Assembly: GCF_001514235.1 (NCBI RefSeq)
Contig: NZ_KQ948925.1
Span: 497,469 to 561,468, forward strand
DNA length: 64,000 nt
Direction of reading: 5' to 3'
DNA from: Streptomyces caeruleatus
Lineage (GTDB): Bacteria; Actinomycetota; Actinomycetes; Streptomycetales; Streptomycetaceae
Shown in pieces: positions 18,415 to 26,204 of this stretch. Every line of letters starts with the position of its first letter. Within the stretch, counting starts at the first letter, position 1. Below the pieces are notes generated by a model. The model was not told the origin of the DNA. It did not search any database and worked only from the letters and a program-made list of their open reading frames with translations. The position numbers and the translations under genes were made by a program.

Positions 18415-18619
18415 CAAAACTTCCCTGTCCTCGACGCCGAACGATGCTGTCCGATGCCTGGGAGATCGATCGGTGGGCTCGGGATAACAGTTCTTCGGAC
18501 GCATGTTCCACGAGAGACTCGTGGGGCCCGCCGAGCGGCGCAATGGGGAACGTCACATCGAGGGGGACGGACCGCTGCCGAGCAGGCAGGGAGGCGCGGA
18601 ATGCAGGGCAATGCCGCAT

Positions 18620-18700
18620 AGATGAGGGGCAGTTATGGTACGTGCACGTTCAGAGCTTTTGCTCTGGAATCGTCGCTGTTGACCTTATTGCCCCTCATCT
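18620..18700. terminator. Nested hairpin downstream of the GH30 gene
   Basis: A perfect 12-bp inverted repeat (AGATGAGGGGCA at 18620-18631 with its complement at 18689-18700) encloses a second hairpin (CAGAGC-TTTT-GCTCTG, 18651-18666). It begins 14 bases after the stop of the minus-strand GH30 gene and is upstream of the sigma-CAP gene start, so it probably ends the GH30 transcript. The rest of 18415-18713 shows no gene and should hold the sigma-CAP promoter. Confidence 0.6.
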
Positions 18701-18713
18701 GGCGTCGGCGAAC

Positions 18714-21700
18714 TCAGCGTCGCACGAGCCGGATCCGGTACGTCCGCGACTGCGACCCGTCCTCACTGGTCACGGTGACGACGGACACCGCCCCGCCGGG
18801 CTCGTCGAGACGGTCGACGGCGACGGTCGCGTAGGGATCGCGTGCCGTCGCCGTGACCCGGCTGCGGCTCGGGGTCTCGGTGACGACGCGGTAGGTGGTC
18901 GTGTCCGGGTCGAACGACGGGACGGGCTTCCCCGACACCTCGACGGACCGGGCGGCGGCGTCGGAGGAGACGCCGGGGGCCTTGGCGTAGACCTCGATCT
19001 CGCTCATGGTGAGGTAGCCGCCCTGGCGTGCGGTCATGACGACACGCACCTCGGACGCCGGCCCCGCCTTCAACGGGACGTCGACCATCGGTGTGCCGTC
19101 CGTCCCCACCGGCACGGGGCCGCTCGCGTCGGCCCAGGTTCCGGTGCCGGCCTCCCGGACCTGCACCTTCAGACTCTCGGGCAAGGATGCGCTGCTCCCG
19201 TCCCGGTAGAAGTGCGCGACGACGCGGCTCAGGTCGCGCGCCTTCGGCAGGGTGAAGGTGACCGTGTCGGAGGGGTTCTTGGTGTTCCCCGGCTTCCAGT
19301 TGGACCAGGCCTTCTCGGTCAGGTCGCCGTTGCGCAGGCGCTCCGCGGAGTAGCCGCTCTCGGTGAAGGTGGCGGCGACCGAGACACCCGGGTCCGCCGC
19401 GACGTTGGTCTGCGCGGGCTCCGTGATCTGCACACGGGCGGACGCCTCGACGGTGTCGCCGCCGACGATCCGGGCGACGCCGCGCACCGTCACGACACCG
19501 GTCGCGTCGTACGCCCCCTCGGGGGCCGGGTCCCAGGTCACCGGGAGGTCGGCCCGGCCGCCGTTGCGGCCGATGCCCACGACCGTCGCCGGAAGGTCGG
19601 GGGTGCCGCCCAGGTAGGTCTTGGCGCGTCCCGGAAGCGTCGAGGCGATCGTGTCGACGGTGACGACCGCCTGCGCGGGGATCCGCCGCCCGAGCGGATC
19701 GGTCGCCTCGCCCCTGACCCGCACCGTCCCGGGGTCGCGCCACTTCCGGTCCGGCGGGAGGTTCCACACGACGGGGAGAGCGCCCCGCGCGCCGTCCCGG
19801 AACACCGGCGTCGCCGTCGTCGGCAGCTCCGGCCGCAGCCCGGGGACGGTGAACACCTCGGCCGGTTCGGTCCGCAGCACGGTCTCGTCGGTCACGGTCC
19901 AGCGCTGGTTCGCCGCCGAGGTCGGGGTGTACGTGGAGACCTTGGCGCCGTCCGCCGTCGACTGTCCTGTGACGTCGGCCAGGCGGCCGGTGGCGGCGTT
20001 GACGAGCGTCCATGTGCCGTCACCGGTCGTCGACATGATCCACTGCGCCGCCTCGGCGACCTGTCCGCCGTCGCCGGCCGGTTCCTCCAGGACGGCTTGG
20101 TTGTCGCGTACGGCGAGCTGCCTGCCGGTCTCGGCGTGGGTGAGGGCGTAGCGCTCGCGGTTGTCCGTGCCGCGCGTCAACTTCCTCACCGACCAGAGCT
20201 GTTGGGCATTCGCGGGGTCGGTCGTGCGGATGACGGCACCGCTGACGTCGTCCGACGGCGTCAGCGACTTGCCGCTCTGCGCGCCCTGGAGCCGGTAGAC
20301 ATGCCCGGGCTGCACGAGCGCGGCGTCCCGTGCCACGCCGCCGACGCCGTCGACCAGGAAGGTGGTGACCGACTTGGCGGGGACGGTGAGGGTGGCGGAC
20401 CGGTCGGTCACCCGGACCGGGGTGCCGCGCACCAGGGCGCCGTCGCCGCTCGTGACCACGGGAGTGACGGTGGCCCGCGGGGCGACCTTGCCGAAGCGGG
20501 AGAGGTCGAGGGTCACCGAGCGTGCGGTGGTGCCGCCGTTGACGTGCACCACGGTCGCCGCACGGCCGTTCTGCCGGACCGCGGCGACGCTGGACGGGTC
20601 GTCGACCTTCACGAAGTGGTCGCCGGGACGGATGTAGTGGGTGAAGTTCCGGATGGTGTGGAACTTGGAGTTGGTCCGGATCGGGCAGCTCTCCAGGGTG
20701 TCCTCGGCCGTGCAGTTGAACGGCACATGGATGCTGCCCCAGTTCTTGCCGGCCGCGGCCTGCGGGATGGCGTCCTCGACCGGCTGCCAGAACACCCAGG
20801 CCGAGGGCTCCAGTTCACGCATGTCGTCGACCATCCGGGTGGCGATGCCGAGCCCCGGTTCCATGCTGGTGAAGTCGGTGCCGGTGCCCCAGGTGCCCTC
20901 GACCTCGCTCATCCACAGCTTCTTGTCCGCGCCCTTGGCGATGTCCCGGGCGCTGGTGCGCTGACCGGTGCCGTAGGTGTGCACGTTGAGCTGATCGACG
21001 GCGGTTCGGGCGGGGGTGCCGTAGGCGTTCCAGTTCTGGGTGAAGATGCCGGGGTTGGTCTCGTCCATCGCGGAGATCTCGGCGTCGGTGTGTGCGCCCT
21101 TGAGGGCCTTCTCGAGTGCGAGGATCACCTTCTGCTGGAGCTCGGGGCCCGCGTGCGCGCCCTCCTGTCGCCCGCCCGTGGGCTGTCCGTCCGCGCCGAT
21201 CTGGGTGCCCCAGTACGGGGTGTTGGGTTCGTTGAGCGGGTCGATGGTGTCGAACTCGATGCCGTGCGCCTGCTCGATGCGCTCGGTGACCCGGGTGAGG
21301 TACGTGGCGAAGTCGTCGACGCGGTCCGCGCGGATCTGGTCGGTGCTCGCGTCGAAGCCGCCGGAGACGTAGCCGCTGACGGTCTGGAACCAGGGCGGCG
21401 AGTTGCTGAACGCCTCCCAGCGGCTGACCTTGCCCTTGACCTGGTCCACCCACCAGCGCTGCCCGGCGTCTGCGTCCCAGTCCCAGTGGTCCGGGTCGTT
21501 CGGGTCCCACCAGTCCATGTCCTTCTGGGTCGTCCCCTCGGGGGCCTTCCAGAAGCCTTCCATGGTGGCGCCGGGCTTCATGTAGTCCGTGCGGACGTCG
21601 GGGGCGTTGCCGCCGCCGATGTTGTAGCGGGCGATGTTGAGGCGGAGGCCGTCCGCACCGAACAGCATGTCGACGAGCCGTCTTCGGATCGGGTCCGGAT

Positions 21701-21938
21701 AGCCGCCGGTGGCGTTGGCGAACCAGACGAGGCTCGTGCCCCACCCCTCGAACTCCTGCTGCTGGTAGGAGGGGTCGATCCGGACGGTGACCGCGCTCCG
21801 GGGAGACGAGTCCGCCGCGCTCGCCACGGGCGGGGCCATGAGACTCGCGCCGAGCGCGAGGGGGACCGTCGGCGCCAAGGCCCGGACCATGCGACGCCGA
21901 ACTATGCGATGCCGGACTATGCGATGCCGATGAGGCAC
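18714..21938 (-). CDS. Secreted GH30 endo-beta-1,6-galactanase-like glycoside hydrolase
   Basis: A secreted enzyme of 1,074 aa. A basic signal region ends near APPVASAADS. The GH30 catalytic domain (about 50-550) opens FEGWGTSLVWFANATGGYPDP, close to the endo-beta-1,6-galactanase subfamily. The acid/base Glu is in DPLNEPNTPYWG (about 237) and the nucleophile Glu in KLWMSEVEGTWGTG (about 345). Behind it come a ricin-type CBM13 domain (VYRLQGAQSGKSL), two Ig-like domains, an F5/8-type carbohydrate-binding module (TNVAADPGVSVAATF) and a C-terminal domain. The likely substrate is arabinogalactan side chains. GTG at 21938 is preferred because GAAGGGAG precedes it; an in-frame GTG at 21953 also exists. 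Confidence 0.88.
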   Translation of the reverse strand: MPHRHRIVRHRIVRRRMVRALAPTVPLALGASLMAPPVASAADSSPRSAVTVRIDPSYQQQEFEGWGTSLVWFANATGGYPDPIRRRLVDMLFGADGLRLNIARYNIGGGNAPDVRTDYMKPGATMEGFWKAPEGTTQKDMDWWDPNDPDHWDWDADAGQRWWVDQVKGKVSRWEAFSNSPPWFQTVSGYVSGGFDASTDQIRADRVDDFATYLTRVTERIEQAHGIEFDTIDPLNEPNTPYWGTQIGADGQPTGGRQEGAHAGPELQQKVILALEKALKGAHTDAEISAMDETNPGIFTQNWNAYGTPARTAVDQLNVHTYGTGQRTSARDIAKGADKKLWMSEVEGTWGTGTDFTSMEPGLGIATRMVDDMRELEPSAWVFWQPVEDAIPQAAAGKNWGSIHVPFNCTAEDTLESCPIRTNSKFHTIRNFTHYIRPGDHFVKVDDPSSVAAVRQNGRAATVVHVNGGTTARSVTLDLSRFGKVAPRATVTPVVTSGDGALVRGTPVRVTDRSATLTVPAKSVTTFLVDGVGGVARDAALVQPGHVYRLQGAQSGKSLTPSDDVSGAVIRTTDPANAQQLWSVRKLTRGTDNRERYALTHAETGRQLAVRDNQAVLEEPAGDGGQVAEAAQWIMSTTGDGTWTLVNAATGRLADVTGQSTADGAKVSTYTPTSAANQRWTVTDETVLRTEPAEVFTVPGLRPELPTTATPVFRDGARGALPVVWNLPPDRKWRDPGTVRVRGEATDPLGRRIPAQAVVTVDTIASTLPGRAKTYLGGTPDLPATVVGIGRNGGRADLPVTWDPAPEGAYDATGVVTVRGVARIVGGDTVEASARVQITEPAQTNVAADPGVSVAATFTESGYSAERLRNGDLTEKAWSNWKPGNTKNPSDTVTFTLPKARDLSRVVAHFYRDGSSASLPESLKVQVREAGTGTWADASGPVPVGTDGTPMVDVPLKAGPASEVRVVMTARQGGYLTMSEIEVYAKAPGVSSDAAARSVEVSGKPVPSFDPDTTTYRVVTETPSRSRVTATARDPYATVAVDRLDEPGGAVSVVTVTSEDGSQSRTYRIRLVRR
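21882..21926. repeat. 15-bp tandem repeat in the GH30 signal region
   Basis: Three near-identical 15-bp units encode HRIVR, HRIVR and RRMVR in the basic n-region of the signal peptide. The copies differ at few bases, so this is a recent triplication that lengthened the positively charged leader. Confidence 0.8.
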
Positions 21939-22014
21939 GGCACTCCCTTCCACAACACAGAGCTGAACAGAACCGAACAGAAGGAATCGCGCTCAGGGAA
22001 TGCTGAGGGACGGT

Positions 22015-22075
22015 AATGAACTCGTCAAGGTGGCGGACGAGTTGGGTCCTCACATGAGGGTTCGCCGAGTTCATT
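22015..22075. promoter_or_regulatory. Spaced inverted repeat upstream of the GH30 gene
   Basis: AATGAACTCG (22015-22024) is repeated inverted as CGAGTTCATT (22066-22075), 41 bp apart; another GACGAGTT lies between them. The pair sits in the divergent GH30/secreted-protein region and may be two half-operators or a structured leader. No protein can be named. Confidence 0.45.
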
Positions 22076-22112
22076 GACATGCACAAGGAGGGTCATTACT
22101 CTCCGGAGCCCT

Positions 22113-22128
22113 GGGAAAGCGCTTTCCC
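22113..22128. promoter_or_regulatory. LacI-family-type operator palindrome
   Basis: GGGAAAGCGCTTTCCC is a perfect 16-bp palindrome with the central GCGC typical of LacI/CebR-type repressor sites in Streptomyces. It lies between the divergent GH30 gene (start 21938) and the secreted 217-aa protein (start 22350), so a sugar-responsive repressor encoded elsewhere may control one or both. The 396-bp gap has no gene. Confidence 0.65.
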
Positions 22129-22206
22129 GAGCTCGGTCCAACTGCCGTGCCAGCACTGGCATTTAGCGCGACTTTCGCACGATCGAACAAGATCCCCCTC
22201 GTCTTC

Positions 22207-22241
22207 GCCCTGCTGCCCTGCTGCCCTGCTGCCCTGCTGCC
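22207..22241. repeat. 8-bp tandem repeat (GCCCTGCT, 4 copies)
   Basis: Four perfect head-to-tail copies of GCCCTGCT plus GCC lie about 110 bp before the 217-aa secreted protein gene. It is non-coding and may vary in copy number. Confidence 0.8.
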
Positions 22242-22349
22242 GCCGGTGTCGGGAAGCGCGGCGCCTGAACTTCCGTCGCCCCCCCCAAGAAGAGGCAGAA
22301 CCGCCTGCGCGACGGACACCCCCCCCACCCCCCACAGGAGGCCCCCTCC

Positions 22350-23003
22350 ATGAATTCACGCCACATCCCGATGCCCTCGCGGCACACGCCCATACCCTTG
22401 CGCTCCAAGGCGGTCATGGCAGCCCTGGCAGCCGCCCTGCTGACCGGCCCGGGCATCGCGCAGGCCACCCCCCAGGCCGCCTCGCAGTCCGCTCCGGCCG
22501 CGCGGGAGCAGGTGTCGGCGGCTGCGACCATCACTTGGACGCTCGAACGCGCCGGCAACCCCACCGAGGACCAGCGCACGGCCTACGACCTCATCACCAG
22601 GGCCATGAACGCGGCGGTGGCCCGCTACAACAACCTCAGCGACCTGGGCAAGAGCATCACCGTCCGGTACGACCCGGGCGTGCCCACCGCCGACGGCAAC
22701 ATCAACGGCACCATCCGCTTCGGCAACCGCGCCTACATGAACGAGCGGACCGCGCTGCACGAGATCGCCCACACCATCGGCGTGGGGACGAGCTCGGGCT
22801 GGTCGCGCCTCGGCGGCAGCGGCACCTGGACCGGTGCGCAGGCCACGGCGCTGGTCAGGCAGTTCGACGGAGCGAGCGCCAAGATCTCGACCGGGGGTGG
22901 CCACTTCTGGCCGTACGGCCTGAACTACGACAACGAGTTCTCGAACACGGCGGCCGACCGCCACGTGCAGATCGTCGCCGCGATGGTGCGCGACGGGCTG
23001 TGA
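22350..23003 (+). CDS. Secreted HExxH-motif protein
   Basis: A 217-aa protein with a basic signal peptide (hydrophobic AVMAALAAALLTGPGIA, predicted cut near residue 40). The mature part contains RTALHEIAHTIGVGT (about 132-147), a zinc-metalloprotease-like HExxHxxG motif. A Gly-rich C-terminal half (STGGGHFWPYGLNYDNEFSN) follows. The third zinc ligand of metzincins is not obvious, and the fold resembles domains found beside ricin-type lectins in Streptomyces. It faces the GH30 gene across a LacI-type operator. The ribosome site is CACAGGAGGCCC. Confidence 0.85.
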   Translation: MNSRHIPMPSRHTPIPLRSKAVMAALAAALLTGPGIAQATPQAASQSAPAAREQVSAAATITWTLERAGNPTEDQRTAYDLITRAMNAAVARYNNLSDLGKSITVRYDPGVPTADGNINGTIRFGNRAYMNERTALHEIAHTIGVGTSSGWSRLGGSGTWTGAQATALVRQFDGASAKISTGGGHFWPYGLNYDNEFSNTAADRHVQIVAAMVRDGL

Positions 23004-23075
23004 TCCGACGGTTGTGGTCCGAAGGGCTGTGATCCGACGGGGGCTTTGATCCGACGGGCGGTGACCCAACGGGCT
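23000..23075. repeat. Degenerate direct repeats after the HExxH gene
   Basis: Five imperfect copies of about 15-16 bp related to GTGATCCGACGGGCT run from the stop codon to the terminator. The core GTGATCCG is shared with the 18-bp repeats after hypE. Confidence 0.65.
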
Positions 23076-23108
23076 GATGTCCGGGAGCCGTTCGCGCTCC
23101 CGGACATC
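23076..23108. terminator. Hairpin terminator after the HExxH gene
   Basis: A perfect 13-bp stem (GATGTCCGGGAGC at 23076-23088 with its complement at 23096-23108) and a 7-base loop follow the repeat block. No U-tract. Confidence 0.8.
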
Positions 23109-23208
23109 TCCGTACGGTGTTGCGCGCGTCCTGCGTCCTACTGTGTGGAGGGGCGCCAGGCACTGGCCAGGCACTGCCCTCCGTCCGAGCCTCAAGGAGC
23201 AGCTGGCC

Positions 23209-24168
23209 GTGAACGTCGAGATCCCTCCCTTCCTGCGCGAGACCGCCGTCGGGCTCGGGGCCGGCGTTCCGTACGCACTGAAGGTCCTGGCCGGCCGCCT
23301 GGCGGACGACCCGGACATGGGCAGCCCCTCCCAACTGCCCGGCATCCTCACCGTGATGGTCGACGGCGACCCGTTCGAGGACTGCCCCGACCTGGCCGTC
23401 GGCTACATCCGGGAGCCCGACCGGATCCAGATCCGGTACGTGAGCCCGGTCGCCGTCGCCGAGCCCGCCGCGGACGAGGAAAACGCACAGCAGCAGGCAC
23501 ACGCACAGGCGCAGGCGCAGGCGCAGGCTGCCGACCCTGCCGCCGACGCGGTGGCCGTCCGGCAGGTCGCCGACGCCTGGCAGCGCGTCACGGGCTGGCT
23601 CCAGCGGAACGCGCCCGACTCCGCCGCCGCACTGCGCGCGGGTGCGGGGCCCGCCGCCATCGCCGCCGTGGAAGAGGAACTCGGTGTTCGGATACCCGTC
23701 GAGCTGTGTGTCCTTTGGCTGTTGACGGCGGGCGACGACGGGGTGGACGGCGGAGGGTGTCTGCCGGGCAACAACGCCCTCATGCCACTCGACGCCGTGG
23801 TCGCCGAGCACCGCCGCGAGATGGATGCCCAGACCCGCCAGGACGCCCTCGACGCCGACCGTCCCGAAGACGAGCGGATCACCTTCTGGAGGCCCACCTG
23901 GATCCCGGTCGTCTCCCACAGCGTGAACGACAGCACCTCGGGGCTGTACCTGGACACCGAGACGGGCTTCCTGGGCCACTGGTCCCGCTACAACGACCAC
24001 TCCGACGACGAACTCGACACGCTGGTCACCTACTTGGAAGAAGCCGCCGACATGCTGGAGGCGCCCGCCCTCGCCACACGGGACAAGCCCGGCCTGGCCG
24101 GCCGGGCACTGGTGTGGCGCAGGGGGCTTGATGCCGCGCAGGCGGACCGGTGGCGACCCCTGGCATGA
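23209..24168 (+). CDS. SMI1/KNR4 (SUKH) family protein
   Basis: A 319-aa soluble protein. The N-terminal part ends in a low-complexity Gln/Ala stretch (QQQAHAQAQAQAQA, about residue 90). The C-terminal SMI1/KNR4 domain has VEEELGVRIPVELCVLWLLTAGDDG and LYLDTETGFLGHWSRYNDH. This family includes immunity proteins against nuclease toxins and general regulatory proteins; no toxin is next to it, so a function cannot be set. GTG at 23209 follows AAGGAG. The stop overlaps the NUDIX gene start. Confidence 0.85.
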   Translation: MNVEIPPFLRETAVGLGAGVPYALKVLAGRLADDPDMGSPSQLPGILTVMVDGDPFEDCPDLAVGYIREPDRIQIRYVSPVAVAEPAADEENAQQQAHAQAQAQAQAADPAADAVAVRQVADAWQRVTGWLQRNAPDSAAALRAGAGPAAIAAVEEELGVRIPVELCVLWLLTAGDDGVDGGGCLPGNNALMPLDAVVAEHRREMDAQTRQDALDADRPEDERITFWRPTWIPVVSHSVNDSTSGLYLDTETGFLGHWSRYNDHSDDELDTLVTYLEEAADMLEAPALATRDKPGLAGRALVWRRGLDAAQADRWRPLA

Positions 24169-24686
24169 GCGCGTCCGGGGAGAGGGAGCTTGTCGAACGG
24201 GTCGACGAGCACGACGAGGTCGTGGCCGTCGTCAGTCGCGACGAAGCGATTCGCCACCGGTGGCTGCATCGGATCGCGACGGTCGTGTGCCGCGACCCGG
24301 CCGGACGGACTCTGGTGCACCGCCGCCCCGACCACGCCGCCCGTTTCCCGGGCCGGTTCAACTGGATGCTCGGCGGGGCCGTAGAGGTCGGTGAGTCCTA
24401 CGAGGAGGCCGCCGCACGGGAGTTGGCCGAGGAACTGGGTGTCCGGGTGATCCCGAGGTTCGTGCTCAAGTTCCCCTGCGCGGGCGCGATCAGCCCGTAC
24501 TGGCTCGGCCTGCACGAGGCGGTCGTCACCGGACCCGTCTCACCCGACCCCGAGGAGATCGCCTGGCACGACTGGTTGACTGATCCCGAACTCGCCGAAC
24601 TGGTCCGCCATGAGGCGTTCGTGCCCGATGCCCGCGAGGCATTCCACCGCTATCTCGCCGAGCGCCGGCCCGGAAATACGAGGTGA
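24165..24686 (+). CDS. NUDIX hydrolase (isopentenyl-diphosphate isomerase-like subgroup)
   Basis: A 173-aa protein with a complete NUDIX box (GX5EX7REUXEEXGU) reading GGAVEVGESYEEAAARE, then LAEELGV at about residues 70-92. The N-terminal VDEHDEVVAVVSRDEAIRHR and the RFPGRFNWM segment match the IDI/YfcD-like subgroup that hydrolyses nucleoside diphosphate derivatives. The ATG at 24165 overlaps the previous stop (ATGA). The substrate is unknown. Confidence 0.9.
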   Translation: MSASGERELVERVDEHDEVVAVVSRDEAIRHRWLHRIATVVCRDPAGRTLVHRRPDHAARFPGRFNWMLGGAVEVGESYEEAAARELAEELGVRVIPRFVLKFPCAGAISPYWLGLHEAVVTGPVSPDPEEIAWHDWLTDPELAELVRHEAFVPDAREAFHRYLAERRPGNTR

Positions 24687-24720
24687 GACCAGCTTCGCCG
24701 CAAGGGTCAAAGTGCGCGCC

Positions 24721-24740
24721 AGTGCTATATGACATGATGC
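24721..24740. promoter_or_regulatory. Putative GntR box upstream of the hydroxyproline dehydrogenase operon
   Basis: The 20 bases AGTGCTATATGACATGATGC end 4 bases before the ATG of the FAD subunit gene. They resemble, with dyad symmetry, the sites before the DapA-family gene (27663) and the gntR gene (29733). No Shine-Dalgarno precedes the ATG, so the transcript may be leaderless and repression would block initiation directly. Confidence 0.55.
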
Positions 24741-24744
24741 CGAC

Positions 24745-25920
24745 ATGACTCAGTCGACCTCTCGTCCCGATGTCCTGGTCATCGGGGCAGGCATCGTGGG
24801 TGCAGCGTGTGCGTACTACTGCACGGCCGTCGGGCTGCGGGTGGTGGTGGTCGACCGGGGTGGCATCGGCGGTGGCACCACCAGTGCGTGTGAAGGCAAC
24901 ATCCTGGTCTCCGACAAGGAGCCCGGACCCGAACTCGACCTGGCGCTGCTGTCGTCCCGTCTGTGGCAGGAGATCGGCGAGGATCTGGGCAGGAGCGCGA
25001 TCGAGTACGAGGCCAAGGGCGGCGTGGTCGTCGCGGGATCGCGGGAGACGGCCGAGGGGCTGCGTCAGCTGACGGCGGGACAGCGGACGACCGGGGTCGA
25101 CGCGGTCGACATCGGGGCGGACGAACTGTTCGAGCTGGAACCCAACGTAACCCGGGAGGCGGCCGGCGGGGCGTTCTACGCCCAGGACGCACAGGTCCAA
25201 CCGACGCTGGCCGCGGCCCAACTGCTGCGCCGGGCCCGGCTGCGCGGGGCGACGGTGCATGTCGGCACGGGCGTCACCGGCTTCGTGCGCGACAGGCGGG
25301 GCGCGGTCACGGGCGTGCGGACCGACTCCGCCGACGTCCCGGTCCTGCACGCGCGGTGGGTGGTCAACGCGGCGGGCACCTGGGCCGGGCAGCTGTCCGA
25401 ACTCGCCGGGGCCCCGGTGCCGGTCCTGCCGCGCAAGGGCTTCATCCTGGTGACCGAACCGCTGCCGCGCGTCGTACGGCACAAGGTCTACACCGCGGAG
25501 TACGTGGCCAACGTCGCCAGCGGTGACGCGGGCCTGGAGACCTCGGTCGTCGTCGAGGGAACCCGGGCCGGGACCGTCCTGATCGGCGCCAGCCGTGAGC
25601 GGGTCGGCTTCGACCGCAGTATGTCCCTGCCGGTGCTGCGCAGGCTGGCGGCCCAGGCCATCGGGCTCTTCCCGTTCCTCGCCGACATCTCCCTGCTGCG
25701 CTGCTACCTCGGGTTCCGCCCCTACTGTCCGGACCATCTGCCCGTCATCGGCCCCGACCCGCGCGCACCCGGCCTGCTGCACGCCTGCGGTCACGAAGGA
25801 GCCGGGATCGGGCTGGCCGCCGCCACCGGTCGTCTGCTGGCCCAGCATCTGTCCGGCGACAAGCCCGATCTGGACCTGACGCCGTTCCGCCCGGACCGCT
25901 TCGAGGAGGCGACCCCTTGA
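24745..25920 (+). CDS. FAD-dependent D-hydroxyproline dehydrogenase, catalytic (beta) subunit-like
   Basis: A 391-aa DAO-family flavoprotein with VLVIGAGIVGAACAYYCTAVG at the N-terminus and YLGFRPYCPDHLPVIGPDPR near the C-terminus. It should oxidise cis-4-hydroxy-D-proline to pyrroline-4-hydroxy-2-carboxylate. The two downstream genes (a 2Fe-2S subunit and a second FAD subunit) give the three-subunit enzyme known for hydroxyproline catabolism in other bacteria. The start has no clear ribosome site. Substrate assignment rests on the neighbours, and other cyclic or D-amino acids are possible. Confidence 0.85.
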   Translation: MTQSTSRPDVLVIGAGIVGAACAYYCTAVGLRVVVVDRGGIGGGTTSACEGNILVSDKEPGPELDLALLSSRLWQEIGEDLGRSAIEYEAKGGVVVAGSRETAEGLRQLTAGQRTTGVDAVDIGADELFELEPNVTREAAGGAFYAQDAQVQPTLAAAQLLRRARLRGATVHVGTGVTGFVRDRRGAVTGVRTDSADVPVLHARWVVNAAGTWAGQLSELAGAPVPVLPRKGFILVTEPLPRVVRHKVYTAEYVANVASGDAGLETSVVVEGTRAGTVLIGASRERVGFDRSMSLPVLRRLAAQAIGLFPFLADISLLRCYLGFRPYCPDHLPVIGPDPRAPGLLHACGHEGAGIGLAAATGRLLAQHLSGDKPDLDLTPFRPDRFEEATP

Positions 25921-26204
25921 CCACCGCGCCGCTCAGCTTCACCTTCACCTTCGACGGCGAGCCCGTGCAGGCACAGTCCGGGCAGAGCGTGGCCGCCGCT
26001 CTCATCGCCTCCGGGCGGCGCTCCTGGCGGCACACCCGCGTCGAAGGCCGCCCGCGCGGTGTGTTCTGCGGCATCGGCGTGTGCTTCGACTGCCTGGTGA
26101 CCATCAACGGCCGCCCCAACCACCGCGCCTGCCTCGTCGAGGCCCGGCCCGGCGACACGGTCACCACCCAGGAAGGAGCGGGGCATGACGACCTCGCGTG
26201 CTGA
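25917..26204 (+). CDS. (2Fe-2S)-binding small subunit of D-hydroxyproline dehydrogenase
   Basis: A 95-aa ferredoxin-like protein with CGIGVCFDC and a fourth Cys (NHRACLVEA), the plant-type 2Fe-2S ligand pattern. The TTG start overlaps the upstream stop (TTGA) and follows GAGGAGG. It shares 20 bp with the next gene. It would pass electrons between the two flavin subunits. Confidence 0.88.
   Translation: MTTAPLSFTFTFDGEPVQAQSGQSVAAALIASGRRSWRHTRVEGRPRGVFCGIGVCFDCLVTINGRPNHRACLVEARPGDTVTTQEGAGHDDLAC

Noticed and set aside
18378..22016. Plus-strand open frame of 1,212 codons opposite the GH30 gene
   Set aside because: It is an antisense shadow of a high-GC gene; the minus-strand product has clear GH30 motifs and a signal peptide, and the plus-strand product has no recognisable domain.
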